This document shows positions 8,837-16,441 of a stretch of DNA of 33,178 nucleotides, in pieces. The stretch is taken from contig JACQFA010000071.1 of the NCBI GenBank assembly GCA_016200255.1, positions 1 to 33,178 on the forward strand, given 5' to 3'. Source of the stretch: Nitrospirota bacterium (GTDB lineage: Bacteria > Nitrospirota > Nitrospiria > JACQBZ01). The translations under genes and the position numbers were made by a program. The stretch's first letter is position 1, and each line of letters starts with the position of its first letter. Below the pieces are notes generated by a model, which ran no database searches, was not told where the DNA came from, and saw only the letters and a program-made list of their open reading frames with translations.

Positions 8837-9567
8837 AATTTTGCATATTTGGTGAAAACGCTGAAGGCCGCCAGCAGACAGAGCACCAGTCCGTGCAGGC
8901 CGTCCAGAAAGCCCCGCTGAAAAACATACATGCGCAGAAAGCGGAAGGCCGGGTGCAACAGGAGATGGTACCAACGGGCGCGCTTTCCCCGCTTCCGGAG
9001 TTCCTTCGCCCCCCAGTCCGTATACCGCTGGAATTTGGAGAAATACTGTTTGAAATCCCGATAGGTATAATGAATCAGCGGGGAGTCCAGATCGCCGGTG
9101 GCGCCCTGAATCACGACATCCGCATGGACCTCTTTTTCTTCGTACCGGCCCTTGTGCCGGTTGAACAGCCTCAGGACCCGGTCGTTCTGCCAGCCGCAAT
9201 ACCGTATCCGTTTTCCCCAGAAATAGGTCTGCCGCCGGATCCGATAACCGTCGCATCGGGGCCCGCCGTCGGCGTCCAGCACCCGTCGGATCTCCTCCCG
9301 AAGAGCGTCCGTCATGCGCTCATCGGCATCCACGATCAGGACCCAGTCATGCCGGGCCTGCGGGATCGTCCAGTTTTTCTGCGCGGCCGAGTTGATGTAT
9401 TCGTGCTGCAGGATCCGGTCGGTATAACGGCGGGCGATCGAAAGCGTGCCGTCACGGCTGAAGGAATCCACCACGAGGATTTCGTCGGCCCAGGTCAACT
9501 CCCGAAGGCAGTCCTTCAGATTTTGCTCTTCATTATAGACGGGAATGATGATGGTTAGTTTTTGCAT
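8806..9567 (-). CDS. GT2 glycosyltransferase, WaaE/KdtX-like
   Basis: A 253-residue family 2 (GT-A) glycosyltransferase. LTIIIPVYNEEQNLKDCL at residues 4-21 and ILVVDSFSRDGT at 30-41 form the nucleotide-binding face, and LIVDADERM (D80-x-D82) is the metal-binding DxD motif. The downstream pattern (RRQTYFWGKRIRYCGWQND, then the basic H-P-A-F-R-F segment) is that of WaaE/KdtX beta-1,4-glucosyltransferases, which add glucose to heptose I of the LPS inner core. The C-terminal hydrophobic stretch (about residues 225-243) probably associates with the inner membrane. Its position directly upstream of waaF supports an inner-core role. Sugar identity is inferred. Confidence 0.85.
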   Translation of the reverse strand: MQKLTIIIPVYNEEQNLKDCLRELTWADEILVVDSFSRDGTLSIARRYTDRILQHEYINSAAQKNWTIPQARHDWVLIVDADERMTDALREEIRRVLDADGGPRCDGYRIRRQTYFWGKRIRYCGWQNDRVLRLFNRHKGRYEEKEVHADVVIQGATGDLDSPLIHYTYRDFKQYFSKFQRYTDWGAKELRKRGKRARWYHLLLHPAFRFLRMYVFQRGFLDGLHGLVLCLLAAFSVFTKYAKLWELNQKESS

Positions 9568-9573
9568 AATGGA

Positions 9574-10116
9574 TCACGGGGCCGCCAGCATTTTAATGAT
9601 GAGTATCCCCACGCCTGCGGCGATGCCGGCCCAGGCCTGGTATTCCCGGTGTTTCCAGACCAGGGCCCAACCGAACCCACCGGCGCCGTACGGCGATCGG
9701 CGCCATCGCGGAAAAAAGCACGGAACGGTTCGGATATATTGTTCGAACCGGGATCCGAAGACCTGGGCAAGATATCCCTCTTCGGAGCGGATCACGCCCC
9801 AGTAGACCAGACCGAACGCAAACAGGAAAATGAACAGGACCCAGAGACTGTTTCCCATCACCACGAATCCCAGCCCGATCCCGAAACTCCCCAGATAGAG
9901 GGGATTCCTCGTGTGGGCGTAGGGGCCGTCCGTGGCGAGTTCCTTGTTCTTGCGGATATGACCGGAGGACCAGGTCCGGATCGCTTCGCCCAGCATGACA
10001 AGCGGCAGACCGGCCAGGAGGGAAACCGCCGTCGGCCTGGAAAGATAGATCAGAAGCGCCCCGATCAACCCGCTCAGGACGATCCGATACCGGCGGACGA
10101 TTTCAAAAAAGCTCAC
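9574..10116 (-). CDS. Isoprenylcysteine carboxyl methyltransferase (ICMT)/PEMT-family membrane protein
   Basis: A 180-residue integral membrane protein with four or five hydrophobic segments. The sequence GPYAHTRNPLYLGSFGIGLG near residues 65-84 is the signature of ICMT- and phospholipid-methyltransferase-like proteins, in which the H-x-x-N-P-x-Y/L region binds S-adenosylmethionine. R-F-x-Q-Y-I-R-T-V-P near residue 127 also matches the family's conserved C-terminal E/Q-Y-x-x-Y-x-x-x-V-P pattern. The start is a GTG (10114-10116) just after GGGGAGG, with no ATG option. Bacterial members methylate varied small molecules or lipids; the target is unknown. It lies between the heptose genes and the GT2 gene, so a lipid or LPS-linked substrate is plausible. 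Confidence 0.85.
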   Translation of the reverse strand: MSFFEIVRRYRIVLSGLIGALLIYLSRPTAVSLLAGLPLVMLGEAIRTWSSGHIRKNKELATDGPYAHTRNPLYLGSFGIGLGFVVMGNSLWVLFIFLFAFGLVYWGVIRSEEGYLAQVFGSRFEQYIRTVPCFFPRWRRSPYGAGGFGWALVWKHREYQAWAGIAAGVGILIIKMLAAP

Positions 10117-10131
10117 GACCTCCCCGGCCCG

Positions 10132-10299
10132 CTATATCTTGACGGCTTCATCAATCAACATCACCGGGATGTCTTCCTTGATGGGATACATCAGACGGCA
10201 GGCGTCGCAGATCAATCCGTCGCCCTTGTCGTTGAGCCGCAGACCGCCTTTGCATTTCGGACAGGCCAGAATTTCAAGAAGCTCCTTATCAATCGCCAT
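10132..10299 (-). CDS. Trm112 family (YcaR-like) small protein
   Basis: A 55-residue protein beginning MAIDKELLEILACPKCKGGL and ending EAVKI. C-P-K-C near residue 14 and C-D-A-C near residue 33 form a zinc-ribbon-like four-cysteine site, and the C-terminal Y-P-I-K-E-D-I-P-V-M-L motif is diagnostic of the Trm112/YcaR family. Eukaryotic Trm112 activates methyltransferases, and in E. coli the relative YcaR sits between lpxK and kdsB, so its place in a lipid A/heptose operon is typical. The second of two adjacent ATGs (10299) is chosen because it lies 6 nt from GGAGG; the first (10302) is only 3 nt away. It could assist the adjacent ICMT-like methyltransferase, but this is speculation. Confidence 0.9.
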   Translation of the reverse strand: MAIDKELLEILACPKCKGGLRLNDKGDGLICDACRLMYPIKEDIPVMLIDEAVKI

Positions 10300-10314
10300 C
10301 ATCTTCCTCCGATA

Positions 10315-10812
10315 TTAAACGACACGGGCGTTAAATCGTCTCACCTGTCTGATGATCCCGCGGGTGGATCGCACCTTCGGTCCGCCCGCAATCGCGACGC
10401 GTCCGCCGTAGGACTTCACCACAGCCCGCTCCGGTACCGTGTCGGTCGTATAATCCCCGCCCTTGGCATGGACATCCGGCCGGATCGCCCAAAGAAGCCG
10501 TTCCACATTCGCCTCCTGAAAAATAATCACGTAATCCGTGCTCTCAAAACCAGCGACCAGTTCCGCGCGGGCCGATTCCGGCATGAGCGGCCTTCCTTTG
10601 CCTTTGAGTTGCTGGACCGACCGGTCTCCATTGACGCCCACGATCAGCACATCGCCCAACGACCTGGCCTCGGCCAGATAACGGGCATGGCCCACATGTA
10701 ACAGATCGAAGCAGCCGTTGGCCAGAACGATCTTCTTCCCCCGCCGTCTCAACCGGCCAACAACCTTCTTCAGCCCCCTCAAATTTTTTAATTTACTTCG
10801 TCCAGATTTCAT
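10315..10812 (-). CDS. hldE2: D-beta-D-heptose 1-phosphate adenylyltransferase
   Basis: A 165-residue nucleotidyltransferase of the RfaE domain II type. It transfers AMP to D-glycero-beta-D-manno-heptose 1-phosphate, giving ADP-heptose for the WaaC/WaaF reactions. [20 protein letters not shown] holds the H-V-G-H nucleotide-binding motif. [39 protein letters not shown] and the C-terminal STRGIIRQ motif all match the family. In E. coli this domain is fused to the kinase; here it is a separate gene immediately after it. The ATG at 10810-10812 shares one base with the kinase stop codon; a GTG one codon upstream (10815) is an equally possible start. Confidence 0.93.
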   Translation of the reverse strand: MKSGRSKLKNLRGLKKVVGRLRRRGKKIVLANGCFDLLHVGHARYLAEARSLGDVLIVGVNGDRSVQQLKGKGRPLMPESARAELVAGFESTDYVIIFQEANVERLLWAIRPDVHAKGGDYTTDTVPERAVVKSYGGRVAIAGGPKVRSTRGIIRQVRRFNARVV

Positions 10813-11822
10813 CACGCCGATGACTTCCCTAGGGCCGCCTCCAGCTCTTCCGGATGAACGGTCGCCGTGCCACGCTTCATCACGACAATCCCGCCGCCGA
10901 TATTGGCGAGATGGACCGCTTCTTTAAGCGTCGCGCCGCAGGCCAGCGCGAGGGTGAAGATCACGATCACGGTATCGCCCGCGCCGGTCACATCCGCGAT
11001 CTCATCCGTTCCGAAAACCGGTATGAACACGGCCTTTCGGCCGGACTCGATCAGCGCCATTCCCTTGCTGCCCCGCGTAATCAGGACAGCCCTGCTTTTA
11101 ACGCGTTTCAGAATCTGCTCGCCGGCCGAGCGCACCGTTTCCTCACGGTCGTCCAACCGAAGGCCCAGCGCCTCCTCCACCTCCGGCTCATTCGGGGTCA
11201 CGGCCGTGACGCCATGAAAGGACAGCATACGGTACCGCGAATCGACCGTGATAATACGCCGGCCCCGTTTCGCAATCTGATTCACCTTCTCGATCACCCG
11301 GGGCGACAGGACCCCGTACTGGTAGTCCGAAACGACCAGGGCATCCACCTGATCGATTTTCTCATCCAGGGATTTCAGAAAGATATCCTCGATCCCTTTC
11401 GGCAACGAATCGAACTCTCCCCGGTCGATCCGGACGACCTGCTGCTGCGACGTATGCTGATGTTGACCGCCGGCCATGATCCGGGTCTTCGTGGTCGTGA
11501 CACGGCCCCGCTGCACGAGCAGCAGGGAGGTATTGATCCCGAGTTGTTTCAGATGGCGCGTCACGTCCCGGCCGGTCTCATCGTCTCCGATCATCCCGAT
11601 CGGGATTACAGTCGCGCCCAGCGCAGCCAGATTGTTCGTCGCGTTTCCGGCCCCGCCCAGAACGATCTGCCGGGAGTCGTACTGCAAAATCAGGACGGGG
11701 GCCTCGCGTGAGATCCGGGAGGTTTTGCCCAGAATATATTCGTCCGCCACAAAATCGCCCAGGACCATGACCGTCTTGCCGCGAAATTGTTTGGCGATCT
11801 TTCTCAGCCGGTGTGCATCCAT
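10812..11822 (-). CDS. hldE1: D-beta-D-heptose 7-phosphate kinase
   Basis: A 336-residue PfkB/ribokinase-fold enzyme that phosphorylates heptose 7-phosphate to the 1,7-bisphosphate, the step before Gmh[21 protein letters not shown] near the N-terminus, [19 protein letters not shown] (substrate-binding G-G-A-G-N) and the C-terminal [10 protein letters not shown] with its catalytic Asp identify the RfaE domain I family. A longer frame begins with a TTG at 11834; the ATG at 11822 is preferred because it starts [11 protein letters not shown] and avoids the repeat tract. Upstream, 7-bp repeats fill the short gap to the lpxL-gmhB gene. Product and use are local: GmhB lies just upstream and the adenylyltransferase just downstream. 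Confidence 0.93.
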   Translation of the reverse strand: MDAHRLRKIAKQFRGKTVMVLGDFVADEYILGKTSRISREAPVLILQYDSRQIVLGGAGNATNNLAALGATVIPIGMIGDDETGRDVTRHLKQLGINTSLLLVQRGRVTTTKTRIMAGGQHQHTSQQQVVRIDRGEFDSLPKGIEDIFLKSLDEKIDQVDALVVSDYQYGVLSPRVIEKVNQIAKRGRRIITVDSRYRMLSFHGVTAVTPNEPEVEEALGLRLDDREETVRSAGEQILKRVKSRAVLITRGSKGMALIESGRKAVFIPVFGTDEIADVTGAGDTVIVIFTLALACGATLKEAVHLANIGGGIVVMKRGTATVHPEELEAALGKSSA

Positions 11823-11826
11823 TTTT

Positions 11827-11854
11827 AATCTCAAATCTCAAATCTCAAATTTCA
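11827..11854. repeat. 7-bp tandem repeat, three exact copies plus one imperfect
   Basis: The unit AATCTCA occurs three times exactly (11827-11847), followed by AATTTCA (11848-11854). On the coding strand this reads TGAAATT then three TGAGATT units, beginning with the TGA stop of the lpxL-gmhB gene and ending 4 nt before the hldE1 ATG. The repeats therefore form the whole translation-initiation region of the kinase. Copy-number change would alter its spacing from the upstream stop and any Shine-Dalgarno-like GAG. Confidence 0.85.
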
Positions 11855-13375
11855 ATCGTCCGTGCCTGTTGACCCGGAGCCTCCCTCGGTGGTTTCAAGT
11901 TGCGATAAAATCCATTCGGCGGCCTTTTCCAAGTCGTGGACGACCCGGTCCGGCTCCGGCCCGGTCTCGCCCTTCCTCCCAATCTCTTCCTGTCCGTATC
12001 CCGTCAGAACCATCACCCCTTTGGCCCCGACACGATGGGCCATCTCCATGTCGGTCAGCTTGTCCCCTACAACGAACGAACGGCCCAGGTCGATCGGTTG
12101 ATCGGATGCGGCCTGAAGCAGCATCCCCGGTTCGGGTTTCCGGCACCGACAGGACTGCGTGTAAGCGCCGGTTCCCTTGGTGGGATGATGCGGACAATAA
12201 TAAATCCCGTCCAGCTCGGCGCCCTCCGCCTTGAGCAGGGCCGTCAGTCGGTCGTTGACGCGCCGGACATGGTCTTCGGAAAAATAGCCCCGGGCCACCC
12301 CGGACTGATTGGTCACGACGATGACTTTCATCCCGCCGGCCTTGAGCCTCCGGATCGCCTTCGCGGAATTCGGGAGCAGTTGAAGATGGTCAATGTCGCG
12401 GATGTAACCGACCTCTTGGCTGATCGTTCCATCCCGGTCCAGGAAAACGGCACGGGTACCGGCCTGCGGTTGCTTTTTCCAGCGATCATGCATCCAGAGC
12501 CACTGCTCCGGGTGCCGGCGAACGGCCTCCTCGATCACGCGGGTCATCAACTGGGTGTTCGTCAGGACATCGTGTTCGCGGTTGCCGGTCCTCATCAGGG
12601 ACAGCGACCTTCCATACACGAGTCGATGACGGCCCCCGTCTTCGCGATGCATGAACATCGGAACGATCGACGCGCCGGTCTTGAGCGCCACCAGGGCGAC
12701 GACTTTGTGAGTATAGGCGAGTCGGCCGAAAAAATCAACATAGACACCGCGGTCTCCGACGACGTTCTGATCGATCAGAAAACCGACCATTTTTTTCTGA
12801 TGGAGCGCCGTAAGGATCTGGCGCAGTGACGACGGGTCCTTGCTGTTGAGGACGACCGACCCGAACCGCTCCCGCTGCCGGTTGATCAGCCGGTTCAAGC
12901 GCGGGTTGTCCAGCGCGCGGCCCACGACATGCGTCGGATACCCCAACGCGGAATGGATCAGGTTCATCAGCTCCCAGTTCCCGTAGTGGAAACCCAGGAT
13001 GATGACCCCCTTCCCCTGCCGGACCGCCTCATCGAGATTGGACAGCCCTTCCACCTGCTGAACCGTCCGAAGGATCGCCTCCCGGTCCTGATCGATCGCG
13101 GCCAGAAACTCCATCAAACTTTTTCCCACGGACCGGTATACGGCAAGAGCAACGGCGACGGGGTTGAAATCAGGCGTGCTGAACGCGAGACGAAGGTTTT
13201 TCAGCGTAATTTGACGTCGCCGCGGAATAAGATGGTAGGCCGTCTCTCCCAAAAACGCCCCAAGGGCCGGCCCCCAGGAACGCGGCAGAAGACGGTAAAT
13301 CCCGTAGAGAAAGATCACGAGAAGATATTCAAGTCCATCGCGCACGGGATGATGCCTGCGCTTGCCGCCGCTCAT
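11852..13375 (-). CDS. Fusion: LpxL/HtrB-type acyltransferase + GmhB heptose-bisphosphate phosphatase
   Basis: One uninterrupted 507-codon frame with two enzyme domains. Residues about 1-300 are a lipid A biosynthesis lauroyl/myristoyl-type acyltransferase: an N-terminal membrane segment (about 15-32), the catalytic H130-x4-E135 motif (HYGNWE), and the C-terminal QWLWMHDRWK typical of LpxL/HtrB. Residues about 308-492 are a HAD-IIIA phosphatase of the GmhB type: FLDRDGT (nucleophile D313, acid D315), TNQSGVARGYF, the zinc loop C394-x-H396 with C409-x-C411, and VVGDKLTDM. GmhB converts heptose 1,7-bisphosphate to the 1-phosphate between the kinase and adenylyltransferase steps encoded next door. 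The linker is only about 8 residues. The start overlaps the upstream stop by 4 nt. An internal start near M295 could also release a separate GmhB. Confidence 0.9.
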   Translation of the reverse strand: MSGGKRRHHPVRDGLEYLLVIFLYGIYRLLPRSWGPALGAFLGETAYHLIPRRRQITLKNLRLAFSTPDFNPVAVALAVYRSVGKSLMEFLAAIDQDREAILRTVQQVEGLSNLDEAVRQGKGVIILGFHYGNWELMNLIHSALGYPTHVVGRALDNPRLNRLINRQRERFGSVVLNSKDPSSLRQILTALHQKKMVGFLIDQNVVGDRGVYVDFFGRLAYTHKVVALVALKTGASIVPMFMHREDGGRHRLVYGRSLSLMRTGNREHDVLTNTQLMTRVIEEAVRRHPEQWLWMHDRWKKQPQAGTRAVFLDRDGTISQEVGYIRDIDHLQLLPNSAKAIRRLKAGGMKVIVVTNQSGVARGYFSEDHVRRVNDRLTALLKAEGAELDGIYYCPHHPTKGTGAYTQSCRCRKPEPGMLLQAASDQPIDLGRSFVVGDKLTDMEMAHRVGAKGVMVLTGYGQEEIGRKGETGPEPDRVVHDLEKAAEWILSQLETTEGGSGSTGTDD

Positions 13376-15795
13376 TTCAGCGCTCCGCTCAGCAGGGATT
13401 CAAACGCCGCTTCCTGATCAATCACCAAGTCCATCCGGGCCGCCCACCAGGATTCCAGGGACCGCCCGAGCGCCCGGATTCGAACCGCATCCTTTTCGGT
13501 CGTCACGATCGTCCGGACACCCAATCGTCCCGCCTCCGCCTCAAGAAACTCGAGGTCGTGATGGGTATAGCGATAATGATCGGGATAGATGCATCCCGCC
13601 GCGATTGAGGATTCATTTTCCTGAAGCATCCGGAAAAACCGTTCCGGCTGGCCGATTCCGGTCACGGCCATCAGGCGCAGCCGCCGGATCGTCTCAAGCG
13701 GGGAGGTCCGGCCGGTGCCGAGATGGACGAGTTCAACCATCCGATGTCGGCTGGTGAAGATGGGCAATTCGGGACGGGTTCTCCGCACAAATGATTGCAG
13801 CTCCTCCGTCCCGGCCGGATCATCCGCATGGGTCAGAAGGACCGCATCCGCCCGCCGCGTCTGTCGGACGGCTTCCCGAAGCGTCCCACGGGGAAAAATA
13901 AAACCGTTTCCGAATGGTTGAGCGGCATCCAGGACGAGAAGATTCAGATCTCTTTGAAGACGGAGATGTTGAAAGCCGTCGTCCAGAACCAGAACATCCG
14001 GCCGGTACGTTTTGAGCGCATACTGACCAGCCGCGGCCCGATCCGATGAAACGACCACAGGCACTCCCGGCAGCCGTTCGGCCATCAGGCAGGGTTCATC
14101 TCCAAAGACATCCGGTTTTTGATCCGATCCGATTATATTTGAAACAACCTGAATCGCCTCGTTCGACCGCCCGCCGTATCCCCGAGACAGAATCACAGGA
14201 CGGCGGCCGGCTTTCAGAAGGATACGGCAGATCGCCATGACGGTCGGCGTCTTTCCGGTTCCGCCAAGGGTGAGGTTACCGACGCTGATCACCGGACGCT
14301 CCAGGCGCACGGATCGCAACAGGCCGATCGAATAGGCTGCGACCCGGACCTCCTGCCATGCCTGATAAAGGACCGACAACCCGCGCAGTATCAACGCGGC
14401 CAGCGACGTCGAAAAACCGCCCTGTGATAAAAGCAGCCGGTCCTTGAACCACCGTTCCGGAGCGGAACGGAAATCAAGCCGTTTAAAATCGTCAAAGGAT
14501 CGTTTTGCCAGTTCCCGTTCCACGATCTTACTTACCCGTTCGGACGCCCCCTGATGACGGCTGACCGTTACTCCGGCCCGCTCTTCCATCTTCCACCGCC
14601 GATCCGAATCGATCAGCAACGACTGAACCTCCTGCTCCAGTTCGTTGAGATTCTGAACCATACGCCCGCCCCCGGAGGCCGACAGGAGGCCGGCCATTTC
14701 ATGAACATGCTGGATGTAAGGGCCGAACAGAACCGGCCGGCCGAGCGCCGCCGGCTCCAAAAGATTATGGCCGCCCACCGGCACAAGGCTGCCGCCCACA
14801 AAGACGACCGTCCCCAGGCTGTATAACCGGCCCAACCGGCCCATGGTATCCACGAGCAGGATCTCGATATCGTTTTCGGATCGGGCCGCGCCCAGTTCCG
14901 AGTACCGGAGGTAACGCTTTCCCTGCCGATCGAGCAACCGGATCAGGCCCGGTAATCGGTTGAGGTGGCGCGGGGCCAAAACCAGACGGAGATCCGGAAT
15001 CCGTTTTTTAATTCGATCATGGACGGTCAACAACATCTCCTCTTCTTTTTCATGGGTGCTTCCGGCCACAAGCACTCGATCATTGGAGTTCCAACCCGCC
15101 TGTTTCAACAACTGACGGCGTTCCGGATCCGATAAGGGAACGGCCGACTGATCGAATTTGAGATTGCCGATAACCCGGACCCGCTCGGGAGGTGCGCCCA
15201 GTTCGACGATCCGCCGCGCGCCCTGCGCCGTCTGCATGCAAAAGAGATGGATCGTTCGGATCGTCTCGTGGAAAAACCAACGAACCGCGCGGTAACGGGC
15301 ATAGGACCGCGGAGAAATCCGCCCGTTGATGAGTATAACCGGGATGCCGCGATGGGAAGCGGACTGAAGAAAATTCGGCCACAGCTCGGTCTCGACCAAC
15401 ACGATCAGGTCCGGAGCCAGCCGTTTGAACAGGCGCGAGGCGATGCCCGGAAGATCGATCGGAAAGAAAAAGACGCGCGCACGATCCCCGAGTCGCTGTT
15501 CCGCCAGCCGCCGTCCGGTTTGCGTCATCACCGAAAAAACAAGATCCCAGTCCGGCCGGTCACGCAGCCACCGTTCGACCAGCGGCATCACCGCAAGGCA
15601 TTCCCCGGCAGAGGCGGCATGAATCCAGATCCGGGTCCCGGATGATTTCGGCCTTCTCCAGTCTCCGGGAAGCCGGCCGAATCGTTCGGACAGCCCGGCC
15701 CGATAGTCAGGTCGCAGTATCATCCAGAAGACAAAAAGAGGGAGGGTCAGTGGCAGGCTTAAAATCAGGATGACGTTGTAGAGGACTACTCCCAA
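13372..15795 (-). CDS. Fusion: WaaA (Kdo transferase) + LpxK (lipid A 4'-kinase)
   Basis: One 807-codon frame carries two lipid A enzymes. Residues 1 to about 430 are WaaA/KdtA: an N-terminal membrane anchor, WIHAASAGE with catalytic Glu65, ETELWPNFLQ, VIGNLKFDQ, VLVAGSTHEKEEE and VFVGGSLVPVGGHNLLEPA. Residues about 440-807 are LpxK: ISVGNLTLGGTGKTP (P-loop, G511-P517), ILSRGYGGRS, and LVLDDGFQHLRLQRD (605-616) with its catalytic acidic pair. WaaA adds Kdo to the tetraacyldisaccharide 1,4'-bisphosphate that LpxK produces, so consecutive steps are joined, though in reverse domain order. The start is a TTG (15793-15795) lying inside the end of the frame-restored DUF374 gene; no ATG precedes the conserved membrane anchor. 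Confidence 0.9.
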   Translation of the reverse strand: MGVVLYNVILILSLPLTLPLFVFWMILRPDYRAGLSERFGRLPGDWRRPKSSGTRIWIHAASAGECLAVMPLVERWLRDRPDWDLVFSVMTQTGRRLAEQRLGDRARVFFFPIDLPGIASRLFKRLAPDLIVLVETELWPNFLQSASHRGIPVILINGRISPRSYARYRAVRWFFHETIRTIHLFCMQTAQGARRIVELGAPPERVRVIGNLKFDQSAVPLSDPERRQLLKQAGWNSNDRVLVAGSTHEKEEEMLLTVHDRIKKRIPDLRLVLAPRHLNRLPGLIRLLDRQGKRYLRYSELGAARSENDIEILLVDTMGRLGRLYSLGTVVFVGGSLVPVGGHNLLEPAALGRPVLFGPYIQHVHEMAGLLSASGGGRMVQNLNELEQEVQSLLIDSDRRWKMEERAGVTVSRHQGASERVSKIVERELAKRSFDDFKRLDFRSAPERWFKDRLLLSQGGFSTSLAALILRGLSVLYQAWQEVRVAAYSIGLLRSVRLERPVISVGNLTLGGTGKTPTVMAICRILLKAGRRPVILSRGYGGRSNEAIQVVSNIIGSDQKPDVFGDEPCLMAERLPGVPVVVSSDRAAAGQYALKTYRPDVLVLDDGFQHLRLQRDLNLLVLDAAQPFGNGFIFPRGTLREAVRQTRRADAVLLTHADDPAGTEELQSFVRRTRPELPIFTSRHRMVELVHLGTGRTSPLETIRRLRLMAVTGIGQPERFFRMLQENESSIAAGCIYPDHYRYTHHDLEFLEAEAGRLGVRTIVTTEKDAVRIRALGRSLESWWAARMDLVIDQEAAFESLLSGALK

Positions 15796-16441
15796 TAGCG
15801 ATCCGCTTTCTCCGTAAGAGTACGAAGCTGATGTTCCAACTCGTTGCGTTTTTGCTCCAGTCCGGCCCGGTCGGCATCCTTGGATACACGGACCGGATCA
15901 CCCCAGATAAACACCCCGCGGCTGAACGGAACCGGAATCAAAAAACCATCCCAGCTCCGAAGATTTTTTTTTTTGAGGCGCCAAACGTCACCGGTATGAT
16001 CGGCAGTCCCGTCAACTTCGCCAGTTCCATCACGCCGAGTTGAACCACCTGGTTCGGTCCCCGGGGCCCGTCGGGGGTCACGGCCAGGTCGTCTCCGGCG
16101 CGGGCCGACCGGATGAGCTGCTTCAAGGCGGCCGCGCCGCCCCGGGTCGTGGATCCACGGACCGAGTGAAAACCGAAGTAACCGACCGCCCGCGCGATCA
16201 ATTCGCCGTCTCGGTGGCGGCTGATCAAAATCGAAATTTTTTTTCCTCCATAGACAGCCGGCATCATCAGCTGCCGGCCGTGCCAGAAGGCGATGATAAA
16301 ATTTTTACCCGTCCTCCAAAACGCATCGGGCCCATCGCCATTCACCACCTCGATGCGCATCGTCGATCGAAGCCCGCGAAGCACCCAGTATCCCAGCCAT
16401 GGAATCAAGCGGGGCAATATCCCGTCACGGAGCCTCGACAT
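15786..16441 (-). CDS. DUF374 (LPLAT-superfamily) acyltransferase, frameshifted at an A11 tract
   Basis: As read, the frame from the ATG at 16441 gives 167 residues and stops at 15938, ending SKKKIFGAGMVF. DUF374 proteins are usually about 210-230 residues. If one extra A is read in the coding-strand A11 run (15964-15974), the frame continues as KNLRSWDGFLIPVPFSRGVF and ends at a TAG at 15786, giving about 218 residues of normal family length. Conserved features before the shift are FWHGRQLMM (H54) and VTPDGPRGPN (122-130). The family is related to lysophospholipid acyltransferases and often lies beside waaA and msbA; the acyl acceptor is unknown. The shift may be a sequencing error, a real disruption, or productive slippage. 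It overlaps the end of msbA by 17 nt. Confidence 0.8.
15964..15974 (-). other. A11 homopolymer (candidate slippage or frameshift site)
   Basis: Eleven consecutive T on the given strand are eleven A in the DUF374 coding strand. Zero-frame reading ends 12 codons further on, while a +1 A (12 A) restores a full-length family C-terminus. Runs of nine or more A are known sites of transcriptional slippage and of sequencing error. Confidence 0.85.

Noticed and set aside
9562..10701. Long plus-strand open frame (379 codons)
   Set aside because: It lies antisense to the ICMT, Trm112 and hldE2 genes, which have strong family motifs. The translation is rich in Pro, Asp, His and Arg without recognisable domains, as expected for the shadow of GC-rich genes.
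10812..11834. TTG start for hldE1 at 11834
   Set aside because: It would lie inside the heptamer repeats and lacks a separate ribosome-binding site; the ATG at 11822 is a better start.
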